A stretch of 64,000 bases of DNA from Sulfurimonas sp. (GTDB lineage Bacteria; Campylobacterota; Campylobacteria; Campylobacterales; Sulfurimonadaceae), in the NCBI RefSeq assembly GCF_028714655.1, contig NZ_JAQTLY010000005.1, positions 100,504-164,503 of the forward strand, given 5' to 3'. Shown piece after piece: positions 1-7,748 of the stretch. Below the pieces are notes generated by a model that saw only the letters and a program-made list of their open reading frames with translations, made no database searches and was not told where the DNA came from. The translations under genes and the position numbers were made by a program. Each line of letters starts with the position of its first letter. The first letter of the stretch is position 1.

Positions 1-840
1 CAAATCTACCGCTCCGCCGATATATCCGCTTGCCAACATATCGCGGTTTATATAATCAAGTCTGTCTGCATCTACGGTAGAGTCTATAAAAGAGTGCAAC
101 ACTCCAAAATCAAATCCGCCGAATTTTACATTTTGCAAGATGCAATCAACCAATCTATAAATAAGTTGTATATACTTTTTATCGATTGTTTGAGAAAAAC
201 TTTGCCCTATCTCATACTCAAAGAGCATCTTTGTAAATTCTAATCCCATTGCTTCATGAAGAACTTTAAAATTTTTGTCGGTGATTTGCTCGTAAAACAT
301 AAGAAATGTTTTTTGCTCTTTATTTGTATCTTGGAGTTGTGAGAGTTTTTCATAAAGATTTTGCAAGGCATACTCGACTTGATGAGAAAACGGGAGGTGC
401 CCCGCGTCGTGCAAAAGACCGGCTAATCTAAGAGCTTGAAGCGAGAGAAGATAAGCATACTTCTCTTTGGAGTTTTTAAGCGGTATGAGAAATTGGTAGA
501 GCGTATCGTCTTCAAAGAGGCTGCATTTTTGGATTTTGACATCAATGCCAAGATCTAACTCTATTTTTTTGATAACTTTGTAAATATCGTCTAAAAAAAG
601 CGTTCTTAATTCACTGTTCGCATTAAGCAGTGCACCCTTGTACATATGTGACGCAAGGTGCATCGTTCCCAAGCTGTGGATATATCTTTTAGTATTGATT
701 GAAGGAAAAGCAAAGTAAGCTAATGCATTTTGCGTAATAAACTGCAAGCGGCTCAAAATCTTTGTCTGAAGGATTTTTCCCTCAAATTTTGTGTACTCTA
801 TATGGCTAAATATGGTGTCGTTTATAAATTTATTTGTCAT
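1..840 (-). CDS. HD-superfamily phosphohydrolase (COG1078/SAMHD1-like), 3' end cut by window
   Basis: Reading the minus strand from the ATG at 840-838 gives an open frame of exactly 280 codons to position 1, so the C-terminus lies outside the window. The frame contains the HD signature LLHDAGHLPFSH at about residues 140-150 and, further on, DADRLDYINRDML, the second conserved block of COG1078 phosphohydrolases. The family hydrolyses (d)NTPs or related phosphoesters and needs a divalent metal held by the H...HD...D residues. The exact substrate cannot be read from sequence. The start abuts the stop of the phoH-like gene upstream (841), so the two are probably co-transcribed and translationally coupled. 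Confidence 0.85.
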   Translation of the reverse strand, partial: MTNKFINDTIFSHIEYTKFEGKILQTKILSRLQFITQNALAYFAFPSINTKRYIHSLGTMHLASHMYKGALLNANSELRTLFLDDIYKVIKKIELDLGIDVKIQKCSLFEDDTLYQFLIPLKNSKEKYAYLLSLQALRLAGLLHDAGHLPFSHQVEYALQNLYEKLSQLQDTNKEQKTFLMFYEQITDKNFKVLHEAMGLEFTKMLFEYEIGQSFSQTIDKKYIQLIYRLVDCILQNVKFGGFDFGVLHSFIDSTVDADRLDYINRDMLASGYIGGAVDL

Positions 841-2211
841 TTATTTTTCAAAAATTCGTTCGCTAAACTCGGCAAATTTTCCGCGAACTGCTTTTTCAAG
901 CTCTATCGCAAACATATTTAACTCCGGATGTGCCTCTCTCGTCTGTTTTAGCAGAGTTGTCAGCCCGTTGTTATATTTGTTTAGGTAAAGGTTGTCTATC
1001 TGCCTGTTTGAACCGATGACGATTGCCATACAACTCTCATCAAGTCGTGAAAGTATAAGCTGCGTCGTCTTTTCGCTGCTGTTTTGCCACTCATCCATAA
1101 TTACTATCGCATCGCTTAGAGTTCGTCCTCTTGCTTCCCCCGGCCATAGCGTTTGGATACCGTATTTTGATAGCAACTCCTCTATTTTTGATTGTATTGA
1201 TTCGGGATTATCGGCATTCGCTCCCTTTTTTAGTCGTTTTTTTGCTATAAACTCCATCGTATCGTTCAGTGCCATATTGTAAATTCTAAATTTCTCATCG
1301 TTTCCCGATAAAAATCCCACTTCCGCTCCTCTGTCAATCGACTCAATAGAGTTCCTCACATAAACTATTTTATCATAAAGTCCTTTATCTATAAGCCGCA
1401 TAGCCGCTACAAATGACATTAGCGTTTTGCCGCTTCCGGCTTTTGCATCTATAACTAGAAGATTATAGGCATTTTCCATAATGGCTTTCACGAAAAATTT
1501 TTGTTTCAGGTTTGCCGGTTTTACCCAAAGAGGATTAAAATCGCTCTCATCCATTACCAGTATCCTCTCGCCGACTATAATGCCGTAAGCGCTGTTTCCG
1601 TCGCTTGACTCAAATATGTAGCAAAAGTTCTCTTTTTTATATTCGCCGTCTATCTCTTTAATGGGTTGAAGATTTAAGTTGTTAAAGTAAATAGATTCAA
1701 GAGGCACGCTTTTTACAAAAGCAAATTCCGGAACTTCGCTTTTATCATCATTGAGTGTTTGAGTTTTTATGTTTTTAAAGAGCGCAAATGTTCTGGCATA
1801 AATATCTATAGATAAAAATATAACCTTTTGACCTTTATAATAATCCCTTGCAACCTCGGCAACTTCTATAATCCTCTTATCGTTGCTCTCTGAAATATGA
1901 TGCTGTTCGATTTGCGTTTCGTATTTGTCTTTAGAGATGATGTGAATGATAATATCATCTTTATAAAGTTTTACAACCTTATAATTTGGCTTATAATCAA
2001 TCTCTTTTATCTTTGTGGAGGCTAAAAATCTGGCAAACTCTCTTGAGTAGTACCCAAGTTCATTCGGGAGTTTCTTTTTATCTTCAAGTTCAAGCAGTAC
2101 CGTCTCCGGTATCACGACTATGTTAGAACCGTTATCGCTTAAGTTAGCTATATTTCGCAGGTTTTGCAAAATAATATTTGTGTCTATGACATAAACTTTA
2201 TCTTTTTTCAT
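841..2211 (-). CDS. phoH: PIN-PhoH fusion ATPase/ribonuclease
   Basis: The 456-residue protein has an N-terminal PIN nuclease domain with acidic residues at D10 (VIDTN), E42, D111 and D136. It is followed by a PhoH P-loop ATPase with Walker A AKAGSGKT at about 256-263 and Walker B IVIMDEWQ near 370. This is the PhoH2/YlaK architecture; characterised PhoH2 proteins unwind and cleave RNA. Role here: probable cytoplasmic RNA processing or stress response (inferred). The ATG at 2211 has no good Shine-Dalgarno, but TATTAT (2218-2223, minus strand) lies six bases upstream, so the transcript may be leaderless. The HD hydrolase gene follows directly. Confidence 0.88.
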   Translation of the reverse strand: MKKDKVYVIDTNIILQNLRNIANLSDNGSNIVVIPETVLLELEDKKKLPNELGYYSREFARFLASTKIKEIDYKPNYKVVKLYKDDIIIHIISKDKYETQIEQHHISESNDKRIIEVAEVARDYYKGQKVIFLSIDIYARTFALFKNIKTQTLNDDKSEVPEFAFVKSVPLESIYFNNLNLQPIKEIDGEYKKENFCYIFESSDGNSAYGIIVGERILVMDESDFNPLWVKPANLKQKFFVKAIMENAYNLLVIDAKAGSGKTLMSFVAAMRLIDKGLYDKIVYVRNSIESIDRGAEVGFLSGNDEKFRIYNMALNDTMEFIAKKRLKKGANADNPESIQSKIEELLSKYGIQTLWPGEARGRTLSDAIVIMDEWQNSSEKTTQLILSRLDESCMAIVIGSNRQIDNLYLNKYNNGLTTLLKQTREAHPELNMFAIELEKAVRGKFAEFSERIFEK

Positions 2212-2252
2212 ACCAAAATAATATGCGATGTTTATTACACGATTGTTACTTA

Positions 2253-2294
2253 AAAATTAAATGATTTTGATAGAAAATTAAATGATTTTGATAG
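2253..2294. repeat. 21-bp perfect tandem duplication
   Basis: Two head-to-tail copies of aaaattaaatgattttgatag occupy 2253-2273 and 2274-2294, between phoH and the terminator of the small secreted peptide gene. There is no coding potential. It could be recent replication slippage, or paired binding sites upstream of phoH. Confidence 0.9.
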
Positions 2295-2323
2295 TTTGTC
2301 AGATTAGAAGAATGGAAGAAGAA

Positions 2324-2348
2324 ATCCCGCCCTCAAAGCGGGCGGGAT
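2324..2348 (-). terminator. Strong GC-rich hairpin terminator
   Basis: A perfect 9-bp stem (atcccgccc / gggcgggat) with a 7-base loop lies 26 bases after the stop of the 44-residue peptide gene on the minus strand. A pyrimidine-rich tract (TTCTTCTTCC) follows on that strand. It is one of the most GC-rich hairpins in the window, as expected for a highly expressed monocistronic gene. Confidence 0.8.
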
Positions 2349-2373
2349 GTAAAGCTAAAGAACTTTGCTAATC

Positions 2374-2508
2374 TTAGTAAAGGTCTTGACTTGGATGGTT
2401 AGGTTTGCTAGCTTCTGTGTTGCCACCGTTGTTTGTATCGTAAGTTACGATGTTGTCAGCTTGAAGAGCACCTAATGTAAGAGCGATTAGTAAAATGATG
2501 TTTTTCAT
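2374..2508 (-). CDS. Small secreted peptide, 44 aa, unknown function
   Basis: The minus strand from 2508 encodes 44 residues. MKNIILLIALTLGALQA looks like a classical Sec signal peptide with a probable cut after Ala17, leaving about 27 polar residues (DNIVTYDTNNGG...SQDLY) without cysteines. A good Shine-Dalgarno (AAAGGAAAC) sits about five bases before the ATG. The gene has its own promoter region with a palindrome and its own strong terminator, so it is a self-contained unit. I recognise no family. Signal sequence, ribosome site and terminator together make it likely to be real and well expressed. Confidence 0.75.
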   Translation of the reverse strand: MKNIILLIALTLGALQADNIVTYDTNNGGNTEASKPNHPSQDLY

Positions 2509-2548
2509 CTTGTTTCCTTTGTTAAGAGAGCGTTACCCTCTAGTATTT

Positions 2549-2577
2549 TTAAATCGGAGAAATTTTATCCGATTTAA
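2549..2577 (-). promoter_or_regulatory. Operator-like inverted repeat over the promoter of the 44-aa peptide
   Basis: Perfect 9-bp arms TTAAATCGG and CCGATTTAA (2549-2557, 2569-2577) flank an 11-base spacer. On the minus strand the spacer region reads GGATAAAATTTCTCC, which contains the -10-like TAAAAT. A dimeric repressor bound here would cover the promoter. The inferred leader of about 50 nt also holds a small AGAG/CTCT stem before the ribosome site. The regulator is not identifiable. Confidence 0.5.
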
Positions 2578-2665
2578 CTTTTAGGCTTCTTATCGTTTTT
2601 TAAGTAGCAATTTTTTTTAAGTTTGGTTTACATATTGAAAATTTTTTATGACTCATAATAGCAGT

Positions 2666-3022
2666 TTAAAACTCATCTAAAAATTTTATAATTTTTTCAC
2701 TTGGGCGCCCGATAATTGCCCTGCTACCTTTAATAATCACGGGTCGTTCAATAAGTTTTGGGTGTTTAACCATTGCTAAAATCAGCTTATCCTCATCAAG
2801 CTCATCTGCTAAATTTAGCTCTGTATATAACTCCTCTTTTGTTCTCATTAGCTCTCTTGCAGATACACCAAGCATTTTTAAAACTTCTCTAATTTGCACC
2901 TCATCAGGGGAGTCCTCCAGATACTTAACTACACTAGCCTCATATCCGCCGTTATTTAAAATCTCCATCGCCTCACGGGATTTTGAGCATTTTGGATTAT
3001 GCCAAATTGTAATTTCACTCAT
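2666..3022 (-). CDS. arsC: ArsC/YfgD-family arsenate reductase-like protein
   Basis: The 118-residue protein matches the ArsC thioredoxin-fold family throughout. The N-terminal ITIWHNPKCSKSREAM carries the catalytic Cys at residue 12. The C-terminal half carries KHPKLIERPVI and IIGRP, the conserved arginine blocks that bind the oxyanion. Characterised members reduce arsenate with glutathione/glutaredoxin, but many genomic copies stand alone and their substrate is unproven. No arsB or arsR lies nearby, so arsenate as substrate is inference. The start is well supported by AAAAGGAGTT before the ATG. The gene is monocistronic and followed on its 5' side by a dispersed repeat. Confidence 0.85.
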   Translation of the reverse strand: MSEITIWHNPKCSKSREAMEILNNGGYEASVVKYLEDSPDEVQIREVLKMLGVSARELMRTKEELYTELNLADELDEDKLILAMVKHPKLIERPVIIKGSRAIIGRPSEKIIKFLDEF

Positions 3023-3058
3023 TTTTTAACTCCTTTTATCTGATTTTACACACTCTAT

Positions 3059-3203
3059 AACCTAGATCCTGAATCAAGTTCAGGATGACGGGGACTCGGA
3101 AATCTTGTCATTCCAAATCAAGTTCAGGATGACGGGGACTCGGAAATCTCGCCATTGACAAACTTGTACCACAAGGGTATTTCCTTTGGTCATTTGGAAT
3201 CTA
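3059..3203. repeat. Dispersed repeat family 1, copy A
   Basis: This intergenic element carries two copies of the palindromic core TCCTGAATCAAGTTCAGGA-like sequence and the block that on the other strand reads gattccaaatgaccaaagg...cccttgtggtacaag. The same blocks recur at 10366-10515, 12541-12652, 13270-13360, 30113-30251 and 42040-42153. The outer TATAACCTA resembles the terminal repeat of the best copy. No gene is visible. Confidence 0.85.
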
Positions 3204-3214
3204 ATATAAACCTA

Positions 3215-3640
3215 CTACTTAGCTACTTTACACACACTCATAATCTTTTTCCAATCAAGATCAAAGTTCTTTTTAACATACACTTTATGATGAGGGACTG
3301 TGCATTTTGAGCAGTTTTGATGGATGACGCCTTTGCCTGCAAACTTCTCGCCGTTGTTTATTTCACATCGGCTTAGGATTTTAAACTCATTGTACTCTCC
3401 TAGCCCCTCATCGTTAAATCTGAAATTCGGGCATCCGCAAAGGTAGCAGTTTAATTTTTCCATCTCGTGGCATTTCTTGTTGTCTTTGTAAAGCGGACAA
3501 AAATCTATCTCCTCTTTTGCCATATTTTCATACTCAAAGTAATCGATTATCTGCTCTTTTGTGTAGCCGTTTGCGACAAGTTTATAAACAATTTTTTTAT
3601 GTTTATCTGCATGTTTGTCAAACCATTCGTCATAACTCAT
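3215..3640 (-). CDS. Cysteine-rich small-domain protein (PF04071-like), probable metal binder
   Basis: The 141-residue protein has an N-terminal helical part and a cysteine cluster: CPLY near residue 48, KKCH, NCYLCGCPNF, a further Cys near 92, and NCSKCTVPHH near 110-118. This spacing resembles the PF04071 cysteine-rich small domain, a presumed zinc or Fe-S site often found beside corrinoid genes. The gene overlaps the end of ycaO by four bases and is the last gene of the uptake operon, so translation is probably coupled. Its function is not known. The context (TonB/BtuF-type importer) suggests a role in cobalamin or related metallophore handling (inference). Confidence 0.75.
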   Translation of the reverse strand: MSYDEWFDKHADKHKKIVYKLVANGYTKEQIIDYFEYENMAKEEIDFCPLYKDNKKCHEMEKLNCYLCGCPNFRFNDEGLGEYNEFKILSRCEINNGEKFAGKGVIHQNCSKCTVPHHKVYVKKNFDLDWKKIMSVCKVAK

Positions 3641-5253
3641 AAAATCATTCCTCTTTTTTTACTCTCAAGCCTATCGTACATCGCTAACATGTTATAGTAG
3701 TCGTTATGGAGTGTTATATCTATGAACAACTCCTCTTTTTGGAGTATGCGTTGTGCGTATTCTACTCTTGCTTGCGTAAAAATATTGAACAATCCCTCTT
3801 TGTACTCTTCAAAATCAAATCCCTCGTCATCCATACGAATCAGCTCTGCTACTATATGCCCGACTCTGTTTGCTCCAAACTCTAAAAGCTCCTGCGCCTG
3901 TTGCACATCATCCAAAAGCAGATATATCTGCGCTTTAAACTCCGCCATCGTGAAGTTGTTTTTAAAGATAACGCCGATGTACTTTTCCATACTCAAAGAG
4001 TCGTCAAGCGATTCGACGGCATCTAAAATATCTTCTGCATCATATTCGCTAAAGTTTAAAACCATATCACGGATAAATTTGCCGCTGTTTTTGTTGTTAT
4101 AGGTCAAATCCTGTACGGGATAGACTTCGGAAATACTCGGGATAATAATCTGGCAGGAGTAAAATCCAAGATAGTCGTACTCCCGCAAATATATCTCCTT
4201 ACCCATCTCTTTGGCGATATTTACCAAAAAGTCAAACTCATCTTTTATGCCGTCATATCTCCAAGGTGCGAACTCAAAACTTTTTACGGAGTTTAAAAAA
4301 CCAAACCCGAGTTTTCCGTTTGAGTCCACAAAATGGGATTCGAGATTAAAGCTGTCGGCTACTATGCTCATATCGAATGTCGGGGTTTCAAATGTATCAA
4401 GACTATCCAAATCACGCCCTTGCATAAGCTCCGTCATAGTCCTCTCCAGCGATACTTCTAGTATCGGGTGCGCTCCGAAAGAGACAAAAAGGGTTGCATT
4501 TTTTGGGTTTATCAGCGAAATGGCAGTTACGGGAAGCTTCCCGCCAAGCGAAGCATCGAGAATTTCTACGATGTAGCCTGACTCCCTAAGTGCCAAAAGG
4601 TCTTTGTAAACTCTCTCATAAGATTTAACAACTTCATCGGGAAATTTCGGCAGTGCGTAGCCGTTTTTTATAATTTCGAGTTTTGCATACCGCTCATATA
4701 TCTCGCTAAGAGCTTGAACCTGTGCCTCTTTTGGCGTATTTCCCGCAGCTAGTCCGTTACTGACATAGAGGTTGTTTAAGATATTTACCGGAAAATAGAC
4801 TCTCTCGCCGCCAAAAAGGTTTGTAAAGGGAAGAGCAACTATTTTATCCGTAAAGTCGCTGTTATAGTCAACCAAATCATCACCGCTAAGTTCACCGTCG
4901 GCATCATAGATGTCAAGCAACTCTTCACTAAGATAGTCACCGCCAAACTCAAACAGCGCTTCATCGGGATAATATTTGCGATTTGGCAGATAAAAATCAG
5001 TAAAAAAATTATTTGTTTGAAGCCTCTCGATGTATTCGCCCAAAGCGCTTGCCGTTGATGCCTCGCTGAGGATTCCTTTTCCGTTTGAGTAGATGTGATT
5101 TGGTGCTTCGGCGGAGCTTAGGTTTACGGAGTAGCAGTTAGCAAGAGGATGTTTTTGTTCCGATATCGTAGTTTTACAGCCGACATCCTCCAACACTTTT
5201 TGCATTTTTGAGATTGACTCCTCCAAGGGAGCAGTTTTTGATAAAAGTTTCAC
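3637..5253 (-). CDS. ycaO: YcaO-domain protein
   Basis: The 538-residue protein has the YcaO core from about residue 40 (HPLANCYSVNLSSAE, SNGKG, EASTASALGEYIERL), where ATP/Mg-binding glutamates of the family lie, and a helical C-terminal extension like E. coli YcaO (586 aa). E. coli YcaO aids RimO in methylthiolation of ribosomal protein S12; other YcaOs phosphorylate peptide amides to build azolines or thioamides. The start is GTG at 5253, overlapping the permease stop as GTGA. No RiPP precursor or TfuA/dehydrogenase partner is present, so the housekeeping type is the better guess. Its place in an importer operon is unexplained. Confidence 0.88.
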   Translation of the reverse strand: MKLLSKTAPLEESISKMQKVLEDVGCKTTISEQKHPLANCYSVNLSSAEAPNHIYSNGKGILSEASTASALGEYIERLQTNNFFTDFYLPNRKYYPDEALFEFGGDYLSEELLDIYDADGELSGDDLVDYNSDFTDKIVALPFTNLFGGERVYFPVNILNNLYVSNGLAAGNTPKEAQVQALSEIYERYAKLEIIKNGYALPKFPDEVVKSYERVYKDLLALRESGYIVEILDASLGGKLPVTAISLINPKNATLFVSFGAHPILEVSLERTMTELMQGRDLDSLDTFETPTFDMSIVADSFNLESHFVDSNGKLGFGFLNSVKSFEFAPWRYDGIKDEFDFLVNIAKEMGKEIYLREYDYLGFYSCQIIIPSISEVYPVQDLTYNNKNSGKFIRDMVLNFSEYDAEDILDAVESLDDSLSMEKYIGVIFKNNFTMAEFKAQIYLLLDDVQQAQELLEFGANRVGHIVAELIRMDDEGFDFEEYKEGLFNIFTQARVEYAQRILQKEELFIDITLHNDYYNMLAMYDRLESKKRGMIL

Positions 5254-6212
5254 TGTTTTTTCCTAATAATCAGATATATAAAAAACGGTCCGCCGATAAG
5301 AGCAGTAACAATCCCTATCGGCACTTCGCTTTGTGTCTGTAACGATCTTGTAATTGTGTCACAAAAAACCAAAAAAAAGCCTCCAAAGAGTGCGGTTTTA
5401 AAAATTCTGGCATTTATGGTCGAAGGGTAGATTTTTAAAACTATATGCGGAGTTATAAGTCCGACAAAACCGATGGGTCCGCTAATGCTAACAAGCGTAC
5501 CTACGGCAAAAGAGGAGATTAGAAGAAGCACTCTAGTTGCTTTTTTTGTATCCAAGCCTTTTAGCTTTGCACTCTCATCAGAAATACCCAAGAGCTGAAG
5601 CTCAAATCTGTACGCATATATAACCGTAGTCAAAAGAGAGGCGATGAAACCGGCTATAAGCGGATTTTGCCATCCGATGATAGAGAGAGAACCCATAGTA
5701 AAACGGATAAGCATATCGTTTTGCATAGCGTCTCCCAGATAAAAAATTATCATAAGAGCGGAGGTGTAAAAGAGCGAGAGGGCAATTCCTAAAAGCAAAA
5801 GCGACTCATGTTGGGCATTTTTTAGAAATTTTGCCAGATAAAGAAGCAAGAACACCGTTAATATTGCTCCCAAAAATCCAAAAAGATGAACCGCGCTTAT
5901 GCCAAAGAGCAAAGTTCCAAGCCCAAGTTTTATGGCAATTCCCGCACCCAAAACGGCACCGCTTGAAACCCCCAGAGTGTAAGGCGTCATAAGTGCATTA
6001 CGAAAGAGCGTTTGAAACAGAAGACCGCTAAGAGCGAGTATGATGCCTGCAAAAAAAGCAAACAAAACCCGCGGCACTCTTAGCTCAAAAAATATCTTTG
6101 AGCTAAGAGTTGAAAAATCCAAAACCTCGTTTATCTCAAGCGGCACCGCACCGATAAACGGCGAGATAACAAAAATAGCTATTAAAAAAAACCATACCAA
6201 AAACTTACTCAT
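5250..6212 (-). CDS. ABC transporter permease, BtuC/FecCD family
   Basis: The 320-residue protein is hydrophobic throughout, with about nine or ten membrane spans. It has the FecCD/BtuC signatures FELRVPRVLFAFFAGIILALSGLLFQTLFRNAL and ISGPIGFVGLITPHI (given here as recognisable blocks). Members form the homodimeric channel of importers for vitamin B12, heme or ferric siderophores. The gene overlaps the ATPase gene by eight bases and ycaO by four, so the complex is made from one transcript. Substrate is inferred from the BtuF-like partner. Confidence 0.9.
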   Translation of the reverse strand: MSKFLVWFFLIAIFVISPFIGAVPLEINEVLDFSTLSSKIFFELRVPRVLFAFFAGIILALSGLLFQTLFRNALMTPYTLGVSSGAVLGAGIAIKLGLGTLLFGISAVHLFGFLGAILTVFLLLYLAKFLKNAQHESLLLLGIALSLFYTSALMIIFYLGDAMQNDMLIRFTMGSLSIIGWQNPLIAGFIASLLTTVIYAYRFELQLLGISDESAKLKGLDTKKATRVLLLISSFAVGTLVSISGPIGFVGLITPHIVLKIYPSTINARIFKTALFGGFFLVFCDTITRSLQTQSEVPIGIVTALIGGPFFIYLIIRKKQ

Positions 6213-6930
6213 ACTTTACCGCCAATGAGTAAAACTCTACTCCGTAAAGCTCTTTTAAAACATCATCGTCAAAAAAATCATCCTCGTAATAGCAGGCATT
6301 TTTATCTTTTATAAAAGCGATTGGACTGCCGATGAAAGAGGCAAGATGCAAATCATGCGTGATAAGAATGATTTGATGCGTATCTTTTAACTTTTTTATA
6401 TATTTTGCTATCACCCGAGAGTTGCTGGGGTCAAGATTTGCCGTCGGCTCGTCAAAAATGATGATTTTGCTCTCTTGGCAAAGAGCCGCCGCGATGAGAG
6501 AAAGCTGCTGTTCACCCGAACTTAACGAAACTAGAGTATGGTTTTTTAGATGCGCAAGTCCTAAGAGTTCGATGTTTGCATCTGCTATTTTTCTATCCTC
6601 GCTTGAGTACTCAAAAAAACTTTTTCTATAAGCAAATCTCCCAAGCAGCACAAAATCCTGCACTGTTATAAACGAGTCGTAAATCTCTAGTTTTGCAGGG
6701 ATATAGCCGACTGTTTTTGCCCTTTCTTGATATGACAAATTTTTGATATTTACCCCGTCTGCGAGTACCTCTCCGTCGTACTCTATCAAAGAGCAAATCG
6801 CACGAGCCAAAGTGCTTTTGCCCGAGCCGTTTGCACCGAGTATGCTTAAGTGTGACTCTACTCTCAGGTTTACATCTTTTAAGATACTCTCATCCGAGTA
6901 ACTGCATGTGAGAGATTTTAGCTCAATCAT
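6205..6930 (-). CDS. ABC transporter ATP-binding protein, BtuD/FecE family
   Basis: The 241-residue ATPase shows Walker A GANGSGKST near residue 33, the signature LSSGEQQLSLIAAAL near 137, Walker B IIIFDEPTANLDP near 156 and the switch histidine in LITHDLHLA. It powers the neighbouring permease for uptake of the ligand captured by the binding protein. It overlaps both neighbours (four bases with the binding protein, eight with the permease), a tightly coupled arrangement. Confidence 0.92.
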   Translation of the reverse strand: MIELKSLTCSYSDESILKDVNLRVESHLSILGANGSGKSTLARAICSLIEYDGEVLADGVNIKNLSYQERAKTVGYIPAKLEIYDSFITVQDFVLLGRFAYRKSFFEYSSEDRKIADANIELLGLAHLKNHTLVSLSSGEQQLSLIAAALCQESKIIIFDEPTANLDPSNSRVIAKYIKKLKDTHQIILITHDLHLASFIGSPIAFIKDKNACYYEDDFFDDDVLKELYGVEFYSLAVKYE

Positions 6931-7739
6931 CTGTTCATCTCCTCACAAAGTCTCTCAATACTCAGAGCGACTCTGTTTGATGGTATGTTTATATAACTCT
7001 CATCGACTACCGTTATGTGTTTGTTTTTACTTGCGTTAGTCGGGAGTGAGTGCCATGCGCTCAGTGCTTTTTGCTTGTCAACCAACCCGTTTGAGGCATT
7101 TGAGTGAAGTATGATAATCTGATCGGGGTTTAGCGCTATAACATTTTCATAACTTAAAACAGGTTGGTTAGTTTGGTTAGCGTTATATGCGTTAGTGTTT
7201 TTGCATATCGAGATAATGTCGTTGAAAAATATATTGCCCCCCGCTATATAGATACCGCTTCTTAAATCTTCATGCAGTCCGTAAACTATCATAACGGTAT
7301 GCGGGTTTTTACTTTTAGGGGCGTTTTTTATTGCGTTGTTTATCTCGTCTATCAGAGTTTTTGGATCCGTATGCAGCTCGTTTGAGAGTTTTTGGATGGA
7401 ATTTTTTATATCGTCTATGGTTTGGAGTTTAAGCATTAAAGTTTTTATATTGAATCTTTTTAACTTCTCTAAAGTCTCTTTGTTAAAATCCTGACCGATG
7501 ACCAAAGTGGGGGAGTGTGCGATGATTTTTTCTAAATTCGGGTTTGAATATCCACCGATGACGCTCAGGTTTTGAGCCTCTTTTGGATAGAGTGAATAGT
7601 CACTCACGGCGACAAGAGCATCACCTTTTTTTAGTGCATAAACTATCTCCGTAACTGACGGGCTAAGAGAGACGATTCTCTCATTGCCCAAAAGCGTGAG
7701 CGTAAAAAACAGCACTAAAAAAAGAGTTTTTATACTCAC
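6927..7739 (-). CDS. Periplasmic substrate-binding protein, BtuF-like
   Basis: The 270-residue protein begins with a signal peptide (about 17 residues, LFLVLFFTLTLLGNE) followed by RIVSLSPSVTEIVYALKKGD and YPKEAQNLSVIGGYSNPNLE, the opening blocks of BtuF/FhuD-type class III binding proteins. It should deliver the ligand from the TonB receptor to the inner-membrane permease. The start is GTG at 7739. Similarity to BtuF favours a corrinoid, but ferric siderophore or heme cannot be excluded. Confidence 0.85.
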   Translation of the reverse strand: MSIKTLFLVLFFTLTLLGNERIVSLSPSVTEIVYALKKGDALVAVSDYSLYPKEAQNLSVIGGYSNPNLEKIIAHSPTLVIGQDFNKETLEKLKRFNIKTLMLKLQTIDDIKNSIQKLSNELHTDPKTLIDEINNAIKNAPKSKNPHTVMIVYGLHEDLRSGIYIAGGNIFFNDIISICKNTNAYNANQTNQPVLSYENVIALNPDQIIILHSNASNGLVDKQKALSAWHSLPTNASKNKHITVVDESYINIPSNRVALSIERLCEEMNR

Positions 7740-7748
7740 GCGGTATCC

